A program made the position numbers and the translations under genes. Shown piece after piece: positions 1 to 7,795 of a DNA stretch of 64,000 nucleotides. The stretch spans positions 54,355 to 118,354 of the forward strand of contig CAZKQB010000002.1 of assembly GCA_964554795.1 (NCBI GenBank), read 5' to 3'. Positions within the stretch are counted from its first letter, which is position 1. Each line of letters begins with the position of its first letter. Under the pieces are notes generated by a model, which was not told the DNA's origin, did not search any database, and saw only the letters and a program-made list of their open reading frames with translations. Origin of the DNA: SFHK01 sp964554795. GTDB lineage: Bacteria > Bacillota > Clostridia > Christensenellales > Aristaeellaceae.

Positions 1-1110
1 GATGTTGATATCAATGTCGATGTCGAAGATGTTAGGGACGATGCAGCTCCGTCAGACGAAGCGCAAACGACCGTTTCCGATGCGAACAACGGCCTGAACA
101 ATCTGACAATCGATCAGGTCATTCAAATGGCGCCGTTTATGACGCGTGCAGCGCTGGACGAAATTGCCTATTCGCTTCTGAAGGACAATGCCAATTTCAG
201 CCAGCTGATACGCCTTGCGCCCTTCCTTTCCCGCGATACGCTCAACTCCATTGCCGAAGGTCTGCTGTCCACCCCCGCCAATAGGAAGAATATTGGATCG
301 CTCGCGCCGTTCTTAGGCAGCGATCAGCTCTACCGGCTGCTGCTCAACAATCTGGATTGTCTGGACTGGGAGCTGATGAAGCGCGTAGCGCCGTTTCTCA
401 AGCGCAGCATGGTCGATTCGTTGATGTCCTACCTGTCCACCGGAAGGAAGCCCACCTGCGAACGCAGGACCGAGAAAAGTGCTTCGGGCTTCACCGAGAC
501 CATTCAACAGGTTTCGTCCGACCTTGGCAGCATTGCGGGAGACCTGATCGGCTATTGTAAGCGCGTCAGCGACCCGTTCCGGCAAAAGACCGCCGCACCA
601 GCACCGTCCGAAACGCCAAATCCCACTGAAGCTCCAAATATGCATAAGACAGTCAAAGCACCCAGTGAAATGCGTGACAAAGTTGCCCGCGCGGCACTGA
701 ATGCCGGCAATTGGGACTGGCTGAACGCCAATCTGGAATCCATCGGCGACCGTTCGCTGCTGCTTAACATTGCAGTACAGGCGGCAAAGTGCCCCGAGGA
801 TCATTCTGAGCTCGTATGCCGCGCGGCACTTTTGCTCGACTCTGCGCAGCTGGAAGGCCTTTTTAACGCCGTTCTCGATGCAAACGCATGGAATACCGTT
901 ATCGGCCTGAAATCCGTTGCCAACGAAGCTATCGCCGATCTGGTCATCAGCCGCGCCGTCAAGGTAGACGAAGCCCGCCGTTCGGAGGCTTATCATGCCA
1001 TCGAGATTTTCGCGCCGCTGATGAGCCATGCCCTTCTGGACCAGATCACTGAAGAGGCGCTGTCTGAGGAAAACTGGCCGCTGATCAACGCCCTCACCGA
1101 GGTTTTCTGA
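1..1110 (+). CDS. C-terminal part of a helical-repeat protein (5' end outside window)
   Basis: The frame is open from base 1, so the N-terminus lies outside the window; the first internal ATG (127) is not the true start. Codons 1-30 are acidic and low-complexity (many Asp). Next come about three and a half degenerate repeats of roughly 30 residues built on the pattern I-x2-(L/M)-APF(L/M)-x5-L-x2-(I/L), with APF cores at residues 44-46, 74-76, 105-107 and 135-137. A Pro/Ala/Thr-rich linker (around residues 195-215) leads to a second helical region of about 140 residues. No membrane segment or catalytic motif is visible. Short alpha-helical repeats suggest a scaffold or binding role, but I do not recognise the family and assign no function. 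It ends 250 bp before the BofA-like gene on the same strand. Confidence 0.8.
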   Translation, partial: DVDINVDVEDVRDDAAPSDEAQTTVSDANNGLNNLTIDQVIQMAPFMTRAALDEIAYSLLKDNANFSQLIRLAPFLSRDTLNSIAEGLLSTPANRKNIGSLAPFLGSDQLYRLLLNNLDCLDWELMKRVAPFLKRSMVDSLMSYLSTGRKPTCERRTEKSASGFTETIQQVSSDLGSIAGDLIGYCKRVSDPFRQKTAAPAPSETPNPTEAPNMHKTVKAPSEMRDKVARAALNAGNWDWLNANLESIGDRSLLLNIAVQAAKCPEDHSELVCRAALLLDSAQLEGLFNAVLDANAWNTVIGLKSVANEAIADLVISRAVKVDEARRSEAYHAIEIFAPLMSHALLDQITEEALSEENWPLINALTEVF

Positions 1111-1360
1111 TCCTCCCGTCTGTAAATGTCAAGAGTCGCCTACGTTTTCTGCGCAGGCGACCCTTGTGCGTCCGAGGCGCAGCTCCAAATGCAATCCTCG
1201 CAGCAATCTCTCTGCCCTGCGTAGGCCACAGCCTCTAAAGCATGTGCGCCATCTTCACTCGCCCGCACCTTCAGCTGCAGAAGAAAACACCCTGCCTGCG
1301 GCAGGCATACGCGCACACCCCTCTCTCATACCATTGTCTTGCAAAAAGGAGGGCGTACAC

Positions 1361-1627
1361 ATGCCGATACCGTGGGCTCTTGTCGTTTGTTTTCTGTTGG
1401 GTCTGCTGCTGATCGCGTTGGTCGGACGTCTTCTGATCGTCCCCGGACGCTTTTTCTGGCGGCTTCTTCTCAGCGGCGTAGCTGGTGCGCTGATTCTCGC
1501 CGCCTTTAACCTTTTGACGCCGCTCACACATCTGTCGGTGCACATCAATCCTTTTACCGCGCTATCCGTCGGCTTCCTCGGTATTCCCGGCACGCTCCTG
1601 CTAATTGCGCTCAACCTTTTTCTGTAA
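1361..1627 (+). CDS. bofA: BofA-family protein (pro-sigma-K processing inhibitor family)
   Basis: An 88-residue membrane protein. The C-terminal motif N-P-F-T-A-L-S-V-G-F-L-G-I-P-G (about residues 62-76) followed by a hydrophobic tail is the signature of the BofA family. In Bacillus, BofA sits in the outer forespore membrane and restrains the SpoIVFB protease that processes pro-sigma-K. Three hydrophobic segments are visible (about 4-27, 34-52, 66-88). A longer reading frame begins at 1166, but the AAAGGAGGG at about 1346-1354 places the start at the ATG at 1361. Many anaerobic Firmicutes carry BofA-like proteins, so family membership does not prove sporulation. A Spo0A homologue lies 25 kb away in this window. 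Confidence 0.88.
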   Translation: MPIPWALVVCFLLGLLLIALVGRLLIVPGRFFWRLLLSGVAGALILAAFNLLTPLTHLSVHINPFTALSVGFLGIPGTLLLIALNLFL

Positions 1628-1899
1628 GTGAATGCGCATCACATACTTCACTAAATAGCGATATATTCTGCGCTCTCCTATTCAATATGCATCTTTGGCC
1701 TCCGTTCACGCCTGCCATCATTGGAATGTCATAATCTGAACGTCAGTCCATCCTATTTCTGTCCTTCTCGTTTATCCACTTTCCGATCACATTCCGCAAA
1801 GCCGAGCTCTTCAGCTCAACGAATCATTCGGTCATTGTCCAACCTGTTTTTTGCCCTTGATCTCTGATTTGAAGATTGATGCAGCCTTAAGTCCTTTTT

Positions 1900-2754
1900 T
1901 CAGGCCTTGGTCGTAACCTCCCCCAATAATTTCTGCGCTTCGGCATACAGCTTTGGTGAAGTCAGCGGATATGTAAGCTCGGCAGGGAGAGTATCAAACA
2001 TCTTCGTTTCTTTCATTTCGCTTTCAGGAAGCTTGCCAAGAGAATGAACCACCGCAAGGAAAACCATTCCGTTCGAGCAGCTTTGACGATCGAACCCCCA
2101 ATAGTCGCACACGGGATAGATGTCGGCCTCCTTAATTCCGCTTTCTTCAAAAAGCTCACGCTTTGCACATTCAAGCGGGGTTTCTCCCTCCTCGATATGA
2201 CCGCCCTGCGTTTCCCAGGTATTGCGCTGCTTGTGCTTTGAAAGAATCCATTTGCCTTGATAAGAGGCACAGATTACCGTGTACTTGTATCTTTCAAGGT
2301 ATCCAAGCGGATAAATTCTGCACCTGAGCTCTTTGCGAATCTCCTCACGGTCAATTGTCGAAGCATTCAGATCAATACCAAGCTCCCTGCACTTTTCAAT
2401 TGCAAGGTCATGATCCTGCCAAGCGGCCTGCCGATACCAGAAGCTGGCTTGCTCCGCATCGCGCTCCACGCCGATGGCATCCTCATAGAACCACGCGAGG
2501 TTGCATTGCCCGTCACGGTCGCCGTGGTCGGCGGCTCTGCGCGTCCAATAGACTGCCTTTTCAAGATCCTTCTCAACGCCCAGCCCGTCGTAATAGAAAT
2601 AGCCAACCTGACATTCAGCAAGCGGATAGCCCTGCTCGGCAAGCGCCAGATGCCCTGCAAAGCACTTTTCATATTGCCGTGTATTAAAATATTTTTCAAT
2701 CAGCTCGTTGCAAATATCCAGCTCTCTGCAAGGCTTGTAATAGGACTCTGGCAT
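1900..2754 (-). CDS. Sel1-repeat / Nudix hydrolase fusion protein
   Basis: 284 residues with two parts. Residues 25-125 hold Sel1-like repeats (A-E-Q-G-Y-P-L-A-E-C-Q-V-G-Y-F-Y-Y-D-G-L-G type, followed by A-V-Y-W-T-R-R-A-A), which form alpha-solenoids for protein contacts. Residues 150-280 are a Nudix domain with a complete Nudix box, G-x5-E-x7-R-E-L-x-E-E-x-G-I (about residues 185-207). Nudix enzymes hydrolyse nucleoside diphosphates linked to another group using Mg2+ held by the box glutamates. The substrate cannot be told from sequence. A good AGGAG precedes the ATG at 2752-2754. The gene stands alone on the minus strand. Joining Sel1 repeats to a Nudix enzyme is uncommon in my experience. 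Confidence 0.85.
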   Translation of the reverse strand: MPESYYKPCRELDICNELIEKYFNTRQYEKCFAGHLALAEQGYPLAECQVGYFYYDGLGVEKDLEKAVYWTRRAADHGDRDGQCNLAWFYEDAIGVERDAEQASFWYRQAAWQDHDLAIEKCRELGIDLNASTIDREEIRKELRCRIYPLGYLERYKYTVICASYQGKWILSKHKQRNTWETQGGHIEEGETPLECAKRELFEESGIKEADIYPVCDYWGFDRQSCSNGMVFLAVVHSLGKLPESEMKETKMFDTLPAELTYPLTSPKLYAEAQKLLGEVTTKA

Positions 2755-3124
2755 GTTTCTCTCCTTAAATCAAATTCTTTTCGTCAGGCCGTTTTGCCGC
2801 AAGCCGTATCGTATCCTCCATAAATACAGCGCAAGATTCGCATCCGCTAAAGGGGCATTCTGGCTCAGATGTTCAAGCTCTGGCCGCTGATATGCCGTTT
2901 GAAACTTCGTTTTCCACAGCTAAGTAGTGAATGGCGATATACTACCATCGTTACGCCTCAGGTCAGCACAACCGCTATCCATTGTAAAGCACAACACAAT
3001 GCCTTTTTCTCTTTCATACCTTTCAAAGACAGACGACGTCCAACCGAAGCTGAATGTCACCTATCTCATCCAATCCTGTTTGGCAATTTCCGTCTTTTTC
3101 GTGCACAGCTTCCGTCGGCATTTC
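2755..3124. other. 370-bp intergenic stretch, no gene recognised
   Basis: It lies between the start of the Sel1-Nudix gene and the stop of the glycerol-3-phosphate dehydrogenase gene, both on the minus strand. Short open frames exist on the plus strand, but they are compositionally odd and lack ribosome binding sites. No strong hairpin or promoter was found beyond the AGGAG that serves the Sel1-Nudix gene. Confidence 0.5.
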
Positions 3125-4171
3125 CTATTTCGTATATTCCTCTTCGAACGCCTGCCACGGAATCTCTGATGCGGGCTTGCCATGGTTAATCACGTCGTCG
3201 CAATGCAGAAGCAGCGGGAAATCCGCAGCATTCAGCTCGCCTCTTTCGATACGCACGCGAATTGCCTGCGCTGCGCGCGAAGCGATTACGATAGACTCCA
3301 GCGTCACGCCCTTCAGCGCCGCCTTCGCCGCCTCGAACGTCATGCCACGCCCAAGCAACGTTCCCATCATTCTCGTACGTCCGCCATACACGGTTACATA
3401 CAGGTCGCCCGCCCCAAAGATGATGTTGTCGTCCGAAACACCAACTGCCTTCAGAACGCGCCTCATTTCCTTTACGCCCTGCCCAAACAGCGCTGCCTGC
3501 GAATTATAATGCAGCTTACCTTCCTCGCCCTCGCGCTTCTCCGACATGCCAACAGCCAGTGTCACGCCCAGTGCATAGGCATTCTTCAGCGCCACCACGC
3601 ATTCCAAGCCCATCACATCCGTCGATACGCTAATGTGATAGTAATCAGTGCGCAGCATTTCGCGCAGCTTTTTCAGAAGCTCCATATCGTCGCCGCAGAA
3701 GCATACCGTCGTGGGATCGTGATCCGCCAGCTCATAGGCCGTGCAGGGGCCGCCCACGGCATTCAGCGACAGCCTACGATTCGGAAGCCTTCTGCGATAC
3801 AGCTCCGGATAGGAAATCAGCGTGCCGTCCGGCAAATTTACAAGCCCCTTGGTGATGCTGAGCACGGGCAACGTCTCCGGAATCACCGGCAACACGTTCT
3901 CCGAAAACCAATCCACTCCGAAACTGCTCACGCCGCCGATCATCAGATCCGCGCCCTTCAGCGCCTCGCCCATTTCCTCAAAAGGATAGAATTTCACGCC
4001 CTCCGGAAGCGTGCGCTTCAGGTTCAGGTGATACCTGTCCACCTTCAGGCGCTCGATGATTTCACGATCCAGCGGCGTGCCGACAATGCGCACATCATGA
4101 CCGTTGCTACGCGCCGGAAAGCTCATGGCCGAGCCCATCTGCCCGGCACCGACAATTGTAATCAAGCTCAT
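3125..4171 (-). CDS. gpsA: NAD(P)-dependent glycerol-3-phosphate dehydrogenase family protein
   Basis: 348 residues, close to the usual GpsA length. The enzyme reduces dihydroxyacetone phosphate to sn-glycerol 3-phosphate, the backbone donor for phospholipids. Visible family marks are the N-terminal nucleotide fold G-A-G-Q-M-G (residues 8-13), the I-T-K-G-L segment near 107, a G-G-P-C segment near 141, the catalytic-lysine helix V-A-L-K-N-A-Y-A-L-G (about 195-204), an N-S-Q-A-A-L-F motif and G-A-G-D-L-x-V-T near 255. The ATG at 4169-4171 lies below a clear promoter (TTGATC-17-TATACT). plsY, which uses its product, lies 9 kb away rather than adjacent. A divergent paralogue with another polyol-phosphate substrate cannot be ruled out. 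Confidence 0.85.
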   Translation of the reverse strand: MSLITIVGAGQMGSAMSFPARSNGHDVRIVGTPLDREIIERLKVDRYHLNLKRTLPEGVKFYPFEEMGEALKGADLMIGGVSSFGVDWFSENVLPVIPETLPVLSITKGLVNLPDGTLISYPELYRRRLPNRRLSLNAVGGPCTAYELADHDPTTVCFCGDDMELLKKLREMLRTDYYHISVSTDVMGLECVVALKNAYALGVTLAVGMSEKREGEEGKLHYNSQAALFGQGVKEMRRVLKAVGVSDDNIIFGAGDLYVTVYGGRTRMMGTLLGRGMTFEAAKAALKGVTLESIVIASRAAQAIRVRIERGELNAADFPLLLHCDDVINHGKPASEIPWQAFEEEYTK

Positions 4172-4217
4172 CTATCGTCCCTCATTTACATGTAATATAG
4201 AGCCATAAAGCGTACCA

Positions 4218-4246
4218 AGTATAGCACCGAACGAACGAATGATCAA
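4218..4246 (-). promoter_or_regulatory. sigma-A type promoter of gpsA
   Basis: On the minus strand, TTGATC (4241-4246), a 17-bp spacer and TATACT (4218-4223). The start codon lies about 47 bp below the -10. A second weaker -10-like TATATT lies further down. Confidence 0.65.
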
Positions 4247-4282
4247 GCAAAATTTCCACGCGCGCGATTTCGTACGTGCCTC

Positions 4283-4311
4283 TTGCCAAAGCCGCCCGAC
4301 GGGCTTATAAT
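4283..4311 (+). promoter_or_regulatory. sigma-A type promoter of the GNAT gene
   Basis: TTGCCA (4283-4288), 17 bp, TATAAT (4306-4311). Transcription would start near 4318, which rules out upstream TTG/ATG starts and sets the coding start at the ATG at 4340. Confidence 0.75.
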
Positions 4312-4339
4312 GGAAGAAACACAGCATGGGAGGTTCATC

Positions 4340-4819
4340 ATGTACCGCGGAAAATTTCTTTCCAGCATGGACGATATCGACGCAGTTCTCACCGTGCGCG
4401 CACAGATTCCCGAATTCTCCGGCGCTGCGCGCGATCCGCAGGACGCAATGGCCTTTTACGCACTGGCCTTTGATGAAAACGACGTTCCCTGCGGCAGCGG
4501 CCGCCTGTACATCGATGCAAACAGTCACTTTCGCATTGACCGCCTTGGCGTGCTGCCCGATCGACGCGGACATTATCTGGGAGACCTGCTTGCCCGGATG
4601 CTACTCTATCGCGCCCAACAGCTGAATGCTGCGTCCGTGTATGCCGATGTTCCGTTCGCCGTCGCGCCCTTTTTCGCCCGCTACGGCTTCTCTCGCCTCG
4701 ATTCCTCAGGCGACAATCCTGTAGCCATGAAGGTCTGCTCCGATGGCATTTGCCTTAAAGGCAGCTGCTCAAAGGGCTCAGCCGGCTGCTCCGGCGACTG
4801 CGCCAACTGTAAACGCTGA
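4340..4819 (+). CDS. GNAT-family N-acetyltransferase with Cys-rich C-terminal tail
   Basis: 159 residues. The core shows the GNAT acetyl-CoA loop in the form R-R-G-H-Y-L-G-D-L-L-A-R (about residues 78-89), preceded by the usual beta strand with R-L-G-V-L-P-D. The order of elements resembles small acyltransferases of the ElaA/YjdJ type, acting on an unknown amine. The C-terminal 28 residues hold six cysteines (C-x4-C-x4-C-x6-C-x3-C-x2-C), which looks like a small metal- or cluster-binding tail and is unusual for the family. The start is fixed by a GGGAGG at 4328-4333 and by the promoter, whose -10 lies inside the longer reading frame. A bidirectional terminator separates it from the convergent SIMPL gene. 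Confidence 0.8.
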   Translation: MYRGKFLSSMDDIDAVLTVRAQIPEFSGAARDPQDAMAFYALAFDENDVPCGSGRLYIDANSHFRIDRLGVLPDRRGHYLGDLLARMLLYRAQQLNAASVYADVPFAVAPFFARYGFSRLDSSGDNPVAMKVCSDGICLKGSCSKGSAGCSGDCANCKR

Positions 4820-4824
4820 AACAC

Positions 4825-4864
4825 AAAACGCCTCTGGAAGAAAAGTCTCTTCCAAGGGCGTTTT
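4825..4864. terminator. bidirectional intrinsic terminator between GNAT and SIMPL genes
   Basis: AAAACGCC and GGCGTTTT form the outer stem and TGGAAGA with TCTTCCA the inner stem, around a 6-nt loop. Terminal A and T runs on both sides suit termination from both convergent genes. Confidence 0.85.
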
Positions 4865-4875
4865 GCGTTTGTTCG

Positions 4876-5589
4876 TTATTCCGCTTCAAACACGATGGAA
4901 ACGCTTGCGCTCACCTTCAGCTTGGATGCCTGCACCAGCGTACCCGCGGCGTCGGCACTTTCCTGCGTTACGGCGTTCTTGTAAAACGCGTTCACGCCGC
5001 TGTCACCGCTGTAGGAATACGATTCGGTTATTGTTTCAATACCGGTGATCTTGAGTCCGGCTGCTGTCGCCATAATCTCCGCCTTCCTGCGGGCATCCTT
5101 CACGGCAGCCGTCAGCGCCTCGGCCGAGGCCGCCTCCGTATCGGAGGCCGAAAATTCAATGTCATTCAGCGTGTTTGCACCAGCACCGAAGGCAAGGTCA
5201 ATAATCGTGCCGACCATATCCATGTCGGTCGTCCGAATGGCCAGATAAGAGCTGGCGTTGTACGCTGTCAGCTGCTCTACGTCCTTCGAATAGTCATAAA
5301 CGGCATAAATGCGCAGACGGTCGGTATTGATGTCCTCTTTCCTGATTCCGCTTTCTATTAGAACCATGCGGATTCTTTCGATGGTCGCGTTCACAGTGTT
5401 CTGCGCCTCAAGCACGTCCTTGTTCTGCGTCGTAATGCCTAACGTGACCACCGCTGTATCCGCAGCCACAAGCAGCTCGCCGCTTCCGTTCACGGTGATT
5501 TCCGTCTTGTCCTTTCCATCTGCGCAGGCCGTGAAGACCATGAGCGCCATCAGGCAGACAAGCAAAAGAAGCTTCAAGAATCTCTTCAT
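4876..5589 (-). CDS. secreted SIMPL (DUF541) domain protein
   Basis: 237 residues. An N-terminal signal segment (K-R-F then a hydrophobic stretch to about residue 21) ends in F-T-A-C, an imperfect lipobox, so it may be a lipoprotein or a cleaved secreted protein. The rest is a SIMPL/DUF541 domain: an early I-T-V-N-G-S-G-E strand, the D-T-A-V-V-T-L-G-I segment, then K-E-D-I-N-T-D and a C-terminal K-L-K-V-S-A-S-V. SIMPL proteins are oligomeric and periplasmic or surface-located; no enzymatic activity is established. It is the last gene of an operon with an ECF sigma factor and an anti-sigma/DUF4349 protein, 13 bp below the latter. That suggests an envelope-stress role. Confidence 0.88.
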   Translation of the reverse strand: MKRFLKLLLLVCLMALMVFTACADGKDKTEITVNGSGELLVAADTAVVTLGITTQNKDVLEAQNTVNATIERIRMVLIESGIRKEDINTDRLRIYAVYDYSKDVEQLTAYNASSYLAIRTTDMDMVGTIIDLAFGAGANTLNDIEFSASDTEAASAEALTAAVKDARRKAEIMATAAGLKITGIETITESYSYSGDSGVNAFYKNAVTQESADAAGTLVQASKLKVSASVSIVFEAE

Positions 5590-5602
5590 TCGTTCTCACC
5601 TC

Positions 5603-6928
5603 TTACCTTTTCTTTTTTCGAATTACGTAGACGACTGCGCCTACAAGAATTCCGACGACGATCAGAATGCCCGCCACCGGCGCAATCACCGCCAGCGACA
5701 CGACCATATCCCGGAAGAACTCACCCACCGCATGCAACGACTGCTGAAAGCCCGAACGGCTGCGCTCTCCCAGCGTGGGCTCCCTCGTAGGCTCCGGCGC
5801 AAACTGGCTTTTCTCCCAAAGCGTCATGTGCACAGTAGCATAAGATACGTCCCAATCGTACCGGTTCAAAAGCTTTTGCAGCTCGTCAATCGCGGCATAA
5901 GCCTCCTCCAGCTGATCGTTCAGCGTCTGAAGCTCGTCGCCCTGCGCCTCAGGAATCAGCTGATTCAGCCGCGCGACAATCGCCTGCTGCGTTTCAAGCC
6001 TTGCCCCTGCATCGTAGTAGAAGTCCGCTACATCATCCGCCGTAGACTCCAGAGAAAGGGTGGTTCCAACGTCATCCAATGCGGTTACAAACTCATCCAG
6101 CCGTTCCGCCGGAACGCGAATCTCGCTCGTCAGGCAGCGCACGTCATCGTCCTGCGTCAGCAGGTCAGAAGCAAAATAACCGTCGTATTCGCTCACAAGC
6201 GCCTTCAGCGTATCGCGCTCCTGATCGAAATTTTCCGTTTCCGCTTCGCGGTTTGCGCCATACACCAACAACGGAGCCGTCGGCTTCGGTGCCTCCTCCT
6301 GCGTGGCCAGCCTCGTCATGACAACAGACTCATCCGCATTCGCATCCGGCATACCGGCGGCGCTTCTCTTCGCGGCGCTCTCGTCTTCCGAAACGGTACC
6401 GGCAGTCTTCTGCTGCTCGTCTCCATCTGTTTCAAACACGACCGAAGTTCCAGCGTCCGACGCCATCCGCACGACTTCTGTCCGGTCACCCTGATTGGCT
6501 GCAATTCGCCGCACCATCGACGCGTCCGCCGCAGCGTATGTATTGCCAAGCGCTTCGTTCGGGCTCATCCGATTGGAAAACGCAGCCATGTCGGTTCCGC
6601 GCAGCGCAAACGTGCTGCCGATCATCACGACCAGTGCCGCGGCGACGGTTCCAAGTGCGCGATACAGTTTTTTCCTCTTCTTTGCCGAAATCTCTTTTCT
6701 GACGGCGCGACGCCAGCCCGCCTGCACGTTCAAAGGCACAACAATTCCGTCATCCAATCCGTGCAGCATCCGAATCAGCTGCCTGCCCGCGTTCAGCGCC
6801 TCCGCACACTTCGCGCATTCATCTGCATGCGCTTCCAGTCGACGCATTTCTTCTGCGCTGAGCGCGCCGTCCAGATACGCATCCAGCTGACTTGCAAACC
6901 TCTCGCAACTCATCTTCTGTTCCATCAT
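5603..6928 (-). CDS. membrane protein: zinc-finger anti-sigma domain fused to DUF4349
   Basis: 441 residues in three parts. Residues 1-50 form an anti-sigma zinc finger with H-x3-C-x2-C (H-A-D-E-C-A-K-C), as in RsiW/ZAS proteins that sequester ECF sigma factors in the cytoplasm. One transmembrane helix (about 88-106) follows, then a variable linker. Residues 210-395 are an extracytoplasmic DUF4349 domain with a central coiled-coil (Q-L-I-P-E-A-Q to L-Q-K-L-L), and a second transmembrane helix with a Lys/Arg tail (about 407-441) ends the protein. The gene lies 27 bp below the ECF sigma gene, so it is very probably its cognate anti-sigma factor with a surface sensor. A strong AGGAGGTG precedes tandem ATG codons. 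Confidence 0.85.
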   Translation of the reverse strand: MMEQKMSCERFASQLDAYLDGALSAEEMRRLEAHADECAKCAEALNAGRQLIRMLHGLDDGIVVPLNVQAGWRRAVRKEISAKKRKKLYRALGTVAAALVVMIGSTFALRGTDMAAFSNRMSPNEALGNTYAAADASMVRRIAANQGDRTEVVRMASDAGTSVVFETDGDEQQKTAGTVSEDESAAKRSAAGMPDANADESVVMTRLATQEEAPKPTAPLLVYGANREAETENFDQERDTLKALVSEYDGYFASDLLTQDDDVRCLTSEIRVPAERLDEFVTALDDVGTTLSLESTADDVADFYYDAGARLETQQAIVARLNQLIPEAQGDELQTLNDQLEEAYAAIDELQKLLNRYDWDVSYATVHMTLWEKSQFAPEPTREPTLGERSRSGFQQSLHAVGEFFRDMVVSLAVIAPVAGILIVVGILVGAVVYVIRKKKR

Positions 6929-6955
6929 TGGCCCCGCACCTCCTTTCTCGTATAG

Positions 6956-7534
6956 TTAGACGTTCCTGCGGTCAAATAGTTCCGTCTGTTCAGATAAAAC
7001 ATTTCGAAGTTTTTCACGCCCGCGACTGATTCGGCTTTTCACCGTGCCGACGTTCGCCTCCAGTATATCGGCGATTTCCTCGTAGCTGTAGCCCTGCACG
7101 TCGCGCAGCACGACAGCGGAGCGCATATCCTCCGGCAAAAGCTGAATGGCTCTTGAAAGCGCGCGGCGTATCTCCGCGTTATCTGCGTGCTTTTCTGGCG
7201 AAGCATCCTCATCTGCGGGTGACCAGCCGATGTCCAGCAGTGCATCCAGCGACTGCGCCTGCCGTACCTTCTTTCGCCGAAGATTGTCAAGGCAGGTATT
7301 CATCGTGATTCGATAGGCCCACGTAGCAAATGAAGACTGACCCTTGAAGCTACCAAGGGCCTTATATATGCGCAGCATGGCGTCCTGCAGGCTATCCTGC
7401 GCATCCTCGCGATTGCCGCACATGCGTAGCGCAACCGCATACATGCGCGACTCGTGTTTTCCCATCAGCTGCTCAAAGGCATATGCATCGCCGCCGATGG
7501 CGCTTTCCACCAGCCGTTCCTCATCCGTCTGCAC
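6956..7534 (-). CDS. ECF-type RNA polymerase sigma factor
   Basis: 192 residues, typical for an ECF (group 4) sigma factor. Region 2 runs from F-E-Q-L-M-G-K-H to T-W-A-Y-R-I-T-M-N-T-C-L-D (about residues 18-88) and region 4 from L-P-E-D-M-R-S-A-V-V-L-R-D to V-G-T-V-K-S-R-I-S-R-G-R-E-K-L (about 135-180). Both are complete and region 3 is absent. The start is a GTG at 7532-7534 below GGAGG; the ATG two bases upstream is out of frame and quickly stops. The operon order sigma, anti-sigma-DUF4349, SIMPL points to an envelope regulon. A possible target promoter (GGAAC-17-CGTC) lies upstream of the VanW-domain gene at 58.5 kb. Confidence 0.93.
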   Translation of the reverse strand: MQTDEERLVESAIGGDAYAFEQLMGKHESRMYAVALRMCGNREDAQDSLQDAMLRIYKALGSFKGQSSFATWAYRITMNTCLDNLRRKKVRQAQSLDALLDIGWSPADEDASPEKHADNAEIRRALSRAIQLLPEDMRSAVVLRDVQGYSYEEIADILEANVGTVKSRISRGREKLRNVLSEQTELFDRRNV

Positions 7535-7572
7535 CCATTTTCCCCTCCCGTCTCATTGGCATGCTTTTTGGT

Positions 7573-7601
7573 ATTATACACGCCATTTGTTTTTTTGCCA
7601 A
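7573..7601 (-). promoter_or_regulatory. promoter of the ECF sigma operon
   Basis: On the minus strand, TTGGCA (7596-7601), 17 bp, TATAAT (7573-7578). It is a housekeeping-type promoter, not an ECF one. Its -35 lies only 4 bp from the -35 of the divergent tRNA promoter. Confidence 0.75.
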
Positions 7602-7605
7602 GGGG

Positions 7606-7634
7606 TTGATTTTTTCCCCGACATATAGTATAAT
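7606..7634 (+). promoter_or_regulatory. promoter of tRNA-Leu
   Basis: TTGATT (7606-7611), 17 bp, TATAAT (7629-7634). The predicted start, near 7641, lies about 15 bp before the mature tRNA. Confidence 0.8.
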
Positions 7635-7655
7635 AAAAATGTCGTTCATCGACAA

Positions 7656-7740
7656 GCCGGTGTGTTGGAATTGGCAGACGAGGCGGACTCAAAATCCGTT
7701 GGGCTAATCACCCGTGCGGGTTCGACCCCCGCCACCGGCA
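7656..7740 (+). tRNA. tRNA-Leu (anticodon CAA)
   Basis: An 85-nt class II tRNA. The acceptor stem is GCCGGTG (7656-7662) with CACCGGC (7733-7739) and discriminator A (7740). The anticodon arm has stem GCGGA/TCCGT and loop CTCAAAA, giving anticodon CAA. A long variable arm follows, then a T arm with GGTTCGACC. CCA is not encoded. It reads TTG codons. It stands alone between a promoter and a terminator. Confidence 0.95.
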
Positions 7741-7746
7741 TAAATA

Positions 7747-7784
7747 AGAGGTTCTCATGAAAATCGATGAGCGCCTCTTTTTTT
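7747..7784 (+). terminator. terminator of tRNA-Leu
   Basis: The 12-bp arms at 7747-7758 and 7767-7778 pair with two mismatches around an 8-nt loop and are followed by a run of seven T. The ATG at 7757 falls inside the hairpin, another reason to start the next gene at 7796. Confidence 0.8.
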
Positions 7785-7795
7785 GTTGGAGGCAT

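Noticed and set aside
1166..1360. N-terminal extension of the BofA-like protein by 65 codons
   Set aside because: Composition is unlike BofA, and the AAAGGAGGG directly before 1361 marks the real start.
5309..6955. 548-codon plus-strand open frame opposite the anti-sigma/DUF4349 and SIMPL genes
   Set aside because: It is antisense to well-supported genes, rich in Arg/His, lacks a ribosome site and has no domain; a product of GC-rich codon use.
7483..7740. Open frames spanning the tRNA-Leu gene
   Set aside because: They overlap a complete tRNA cloverleaf and its promoter.
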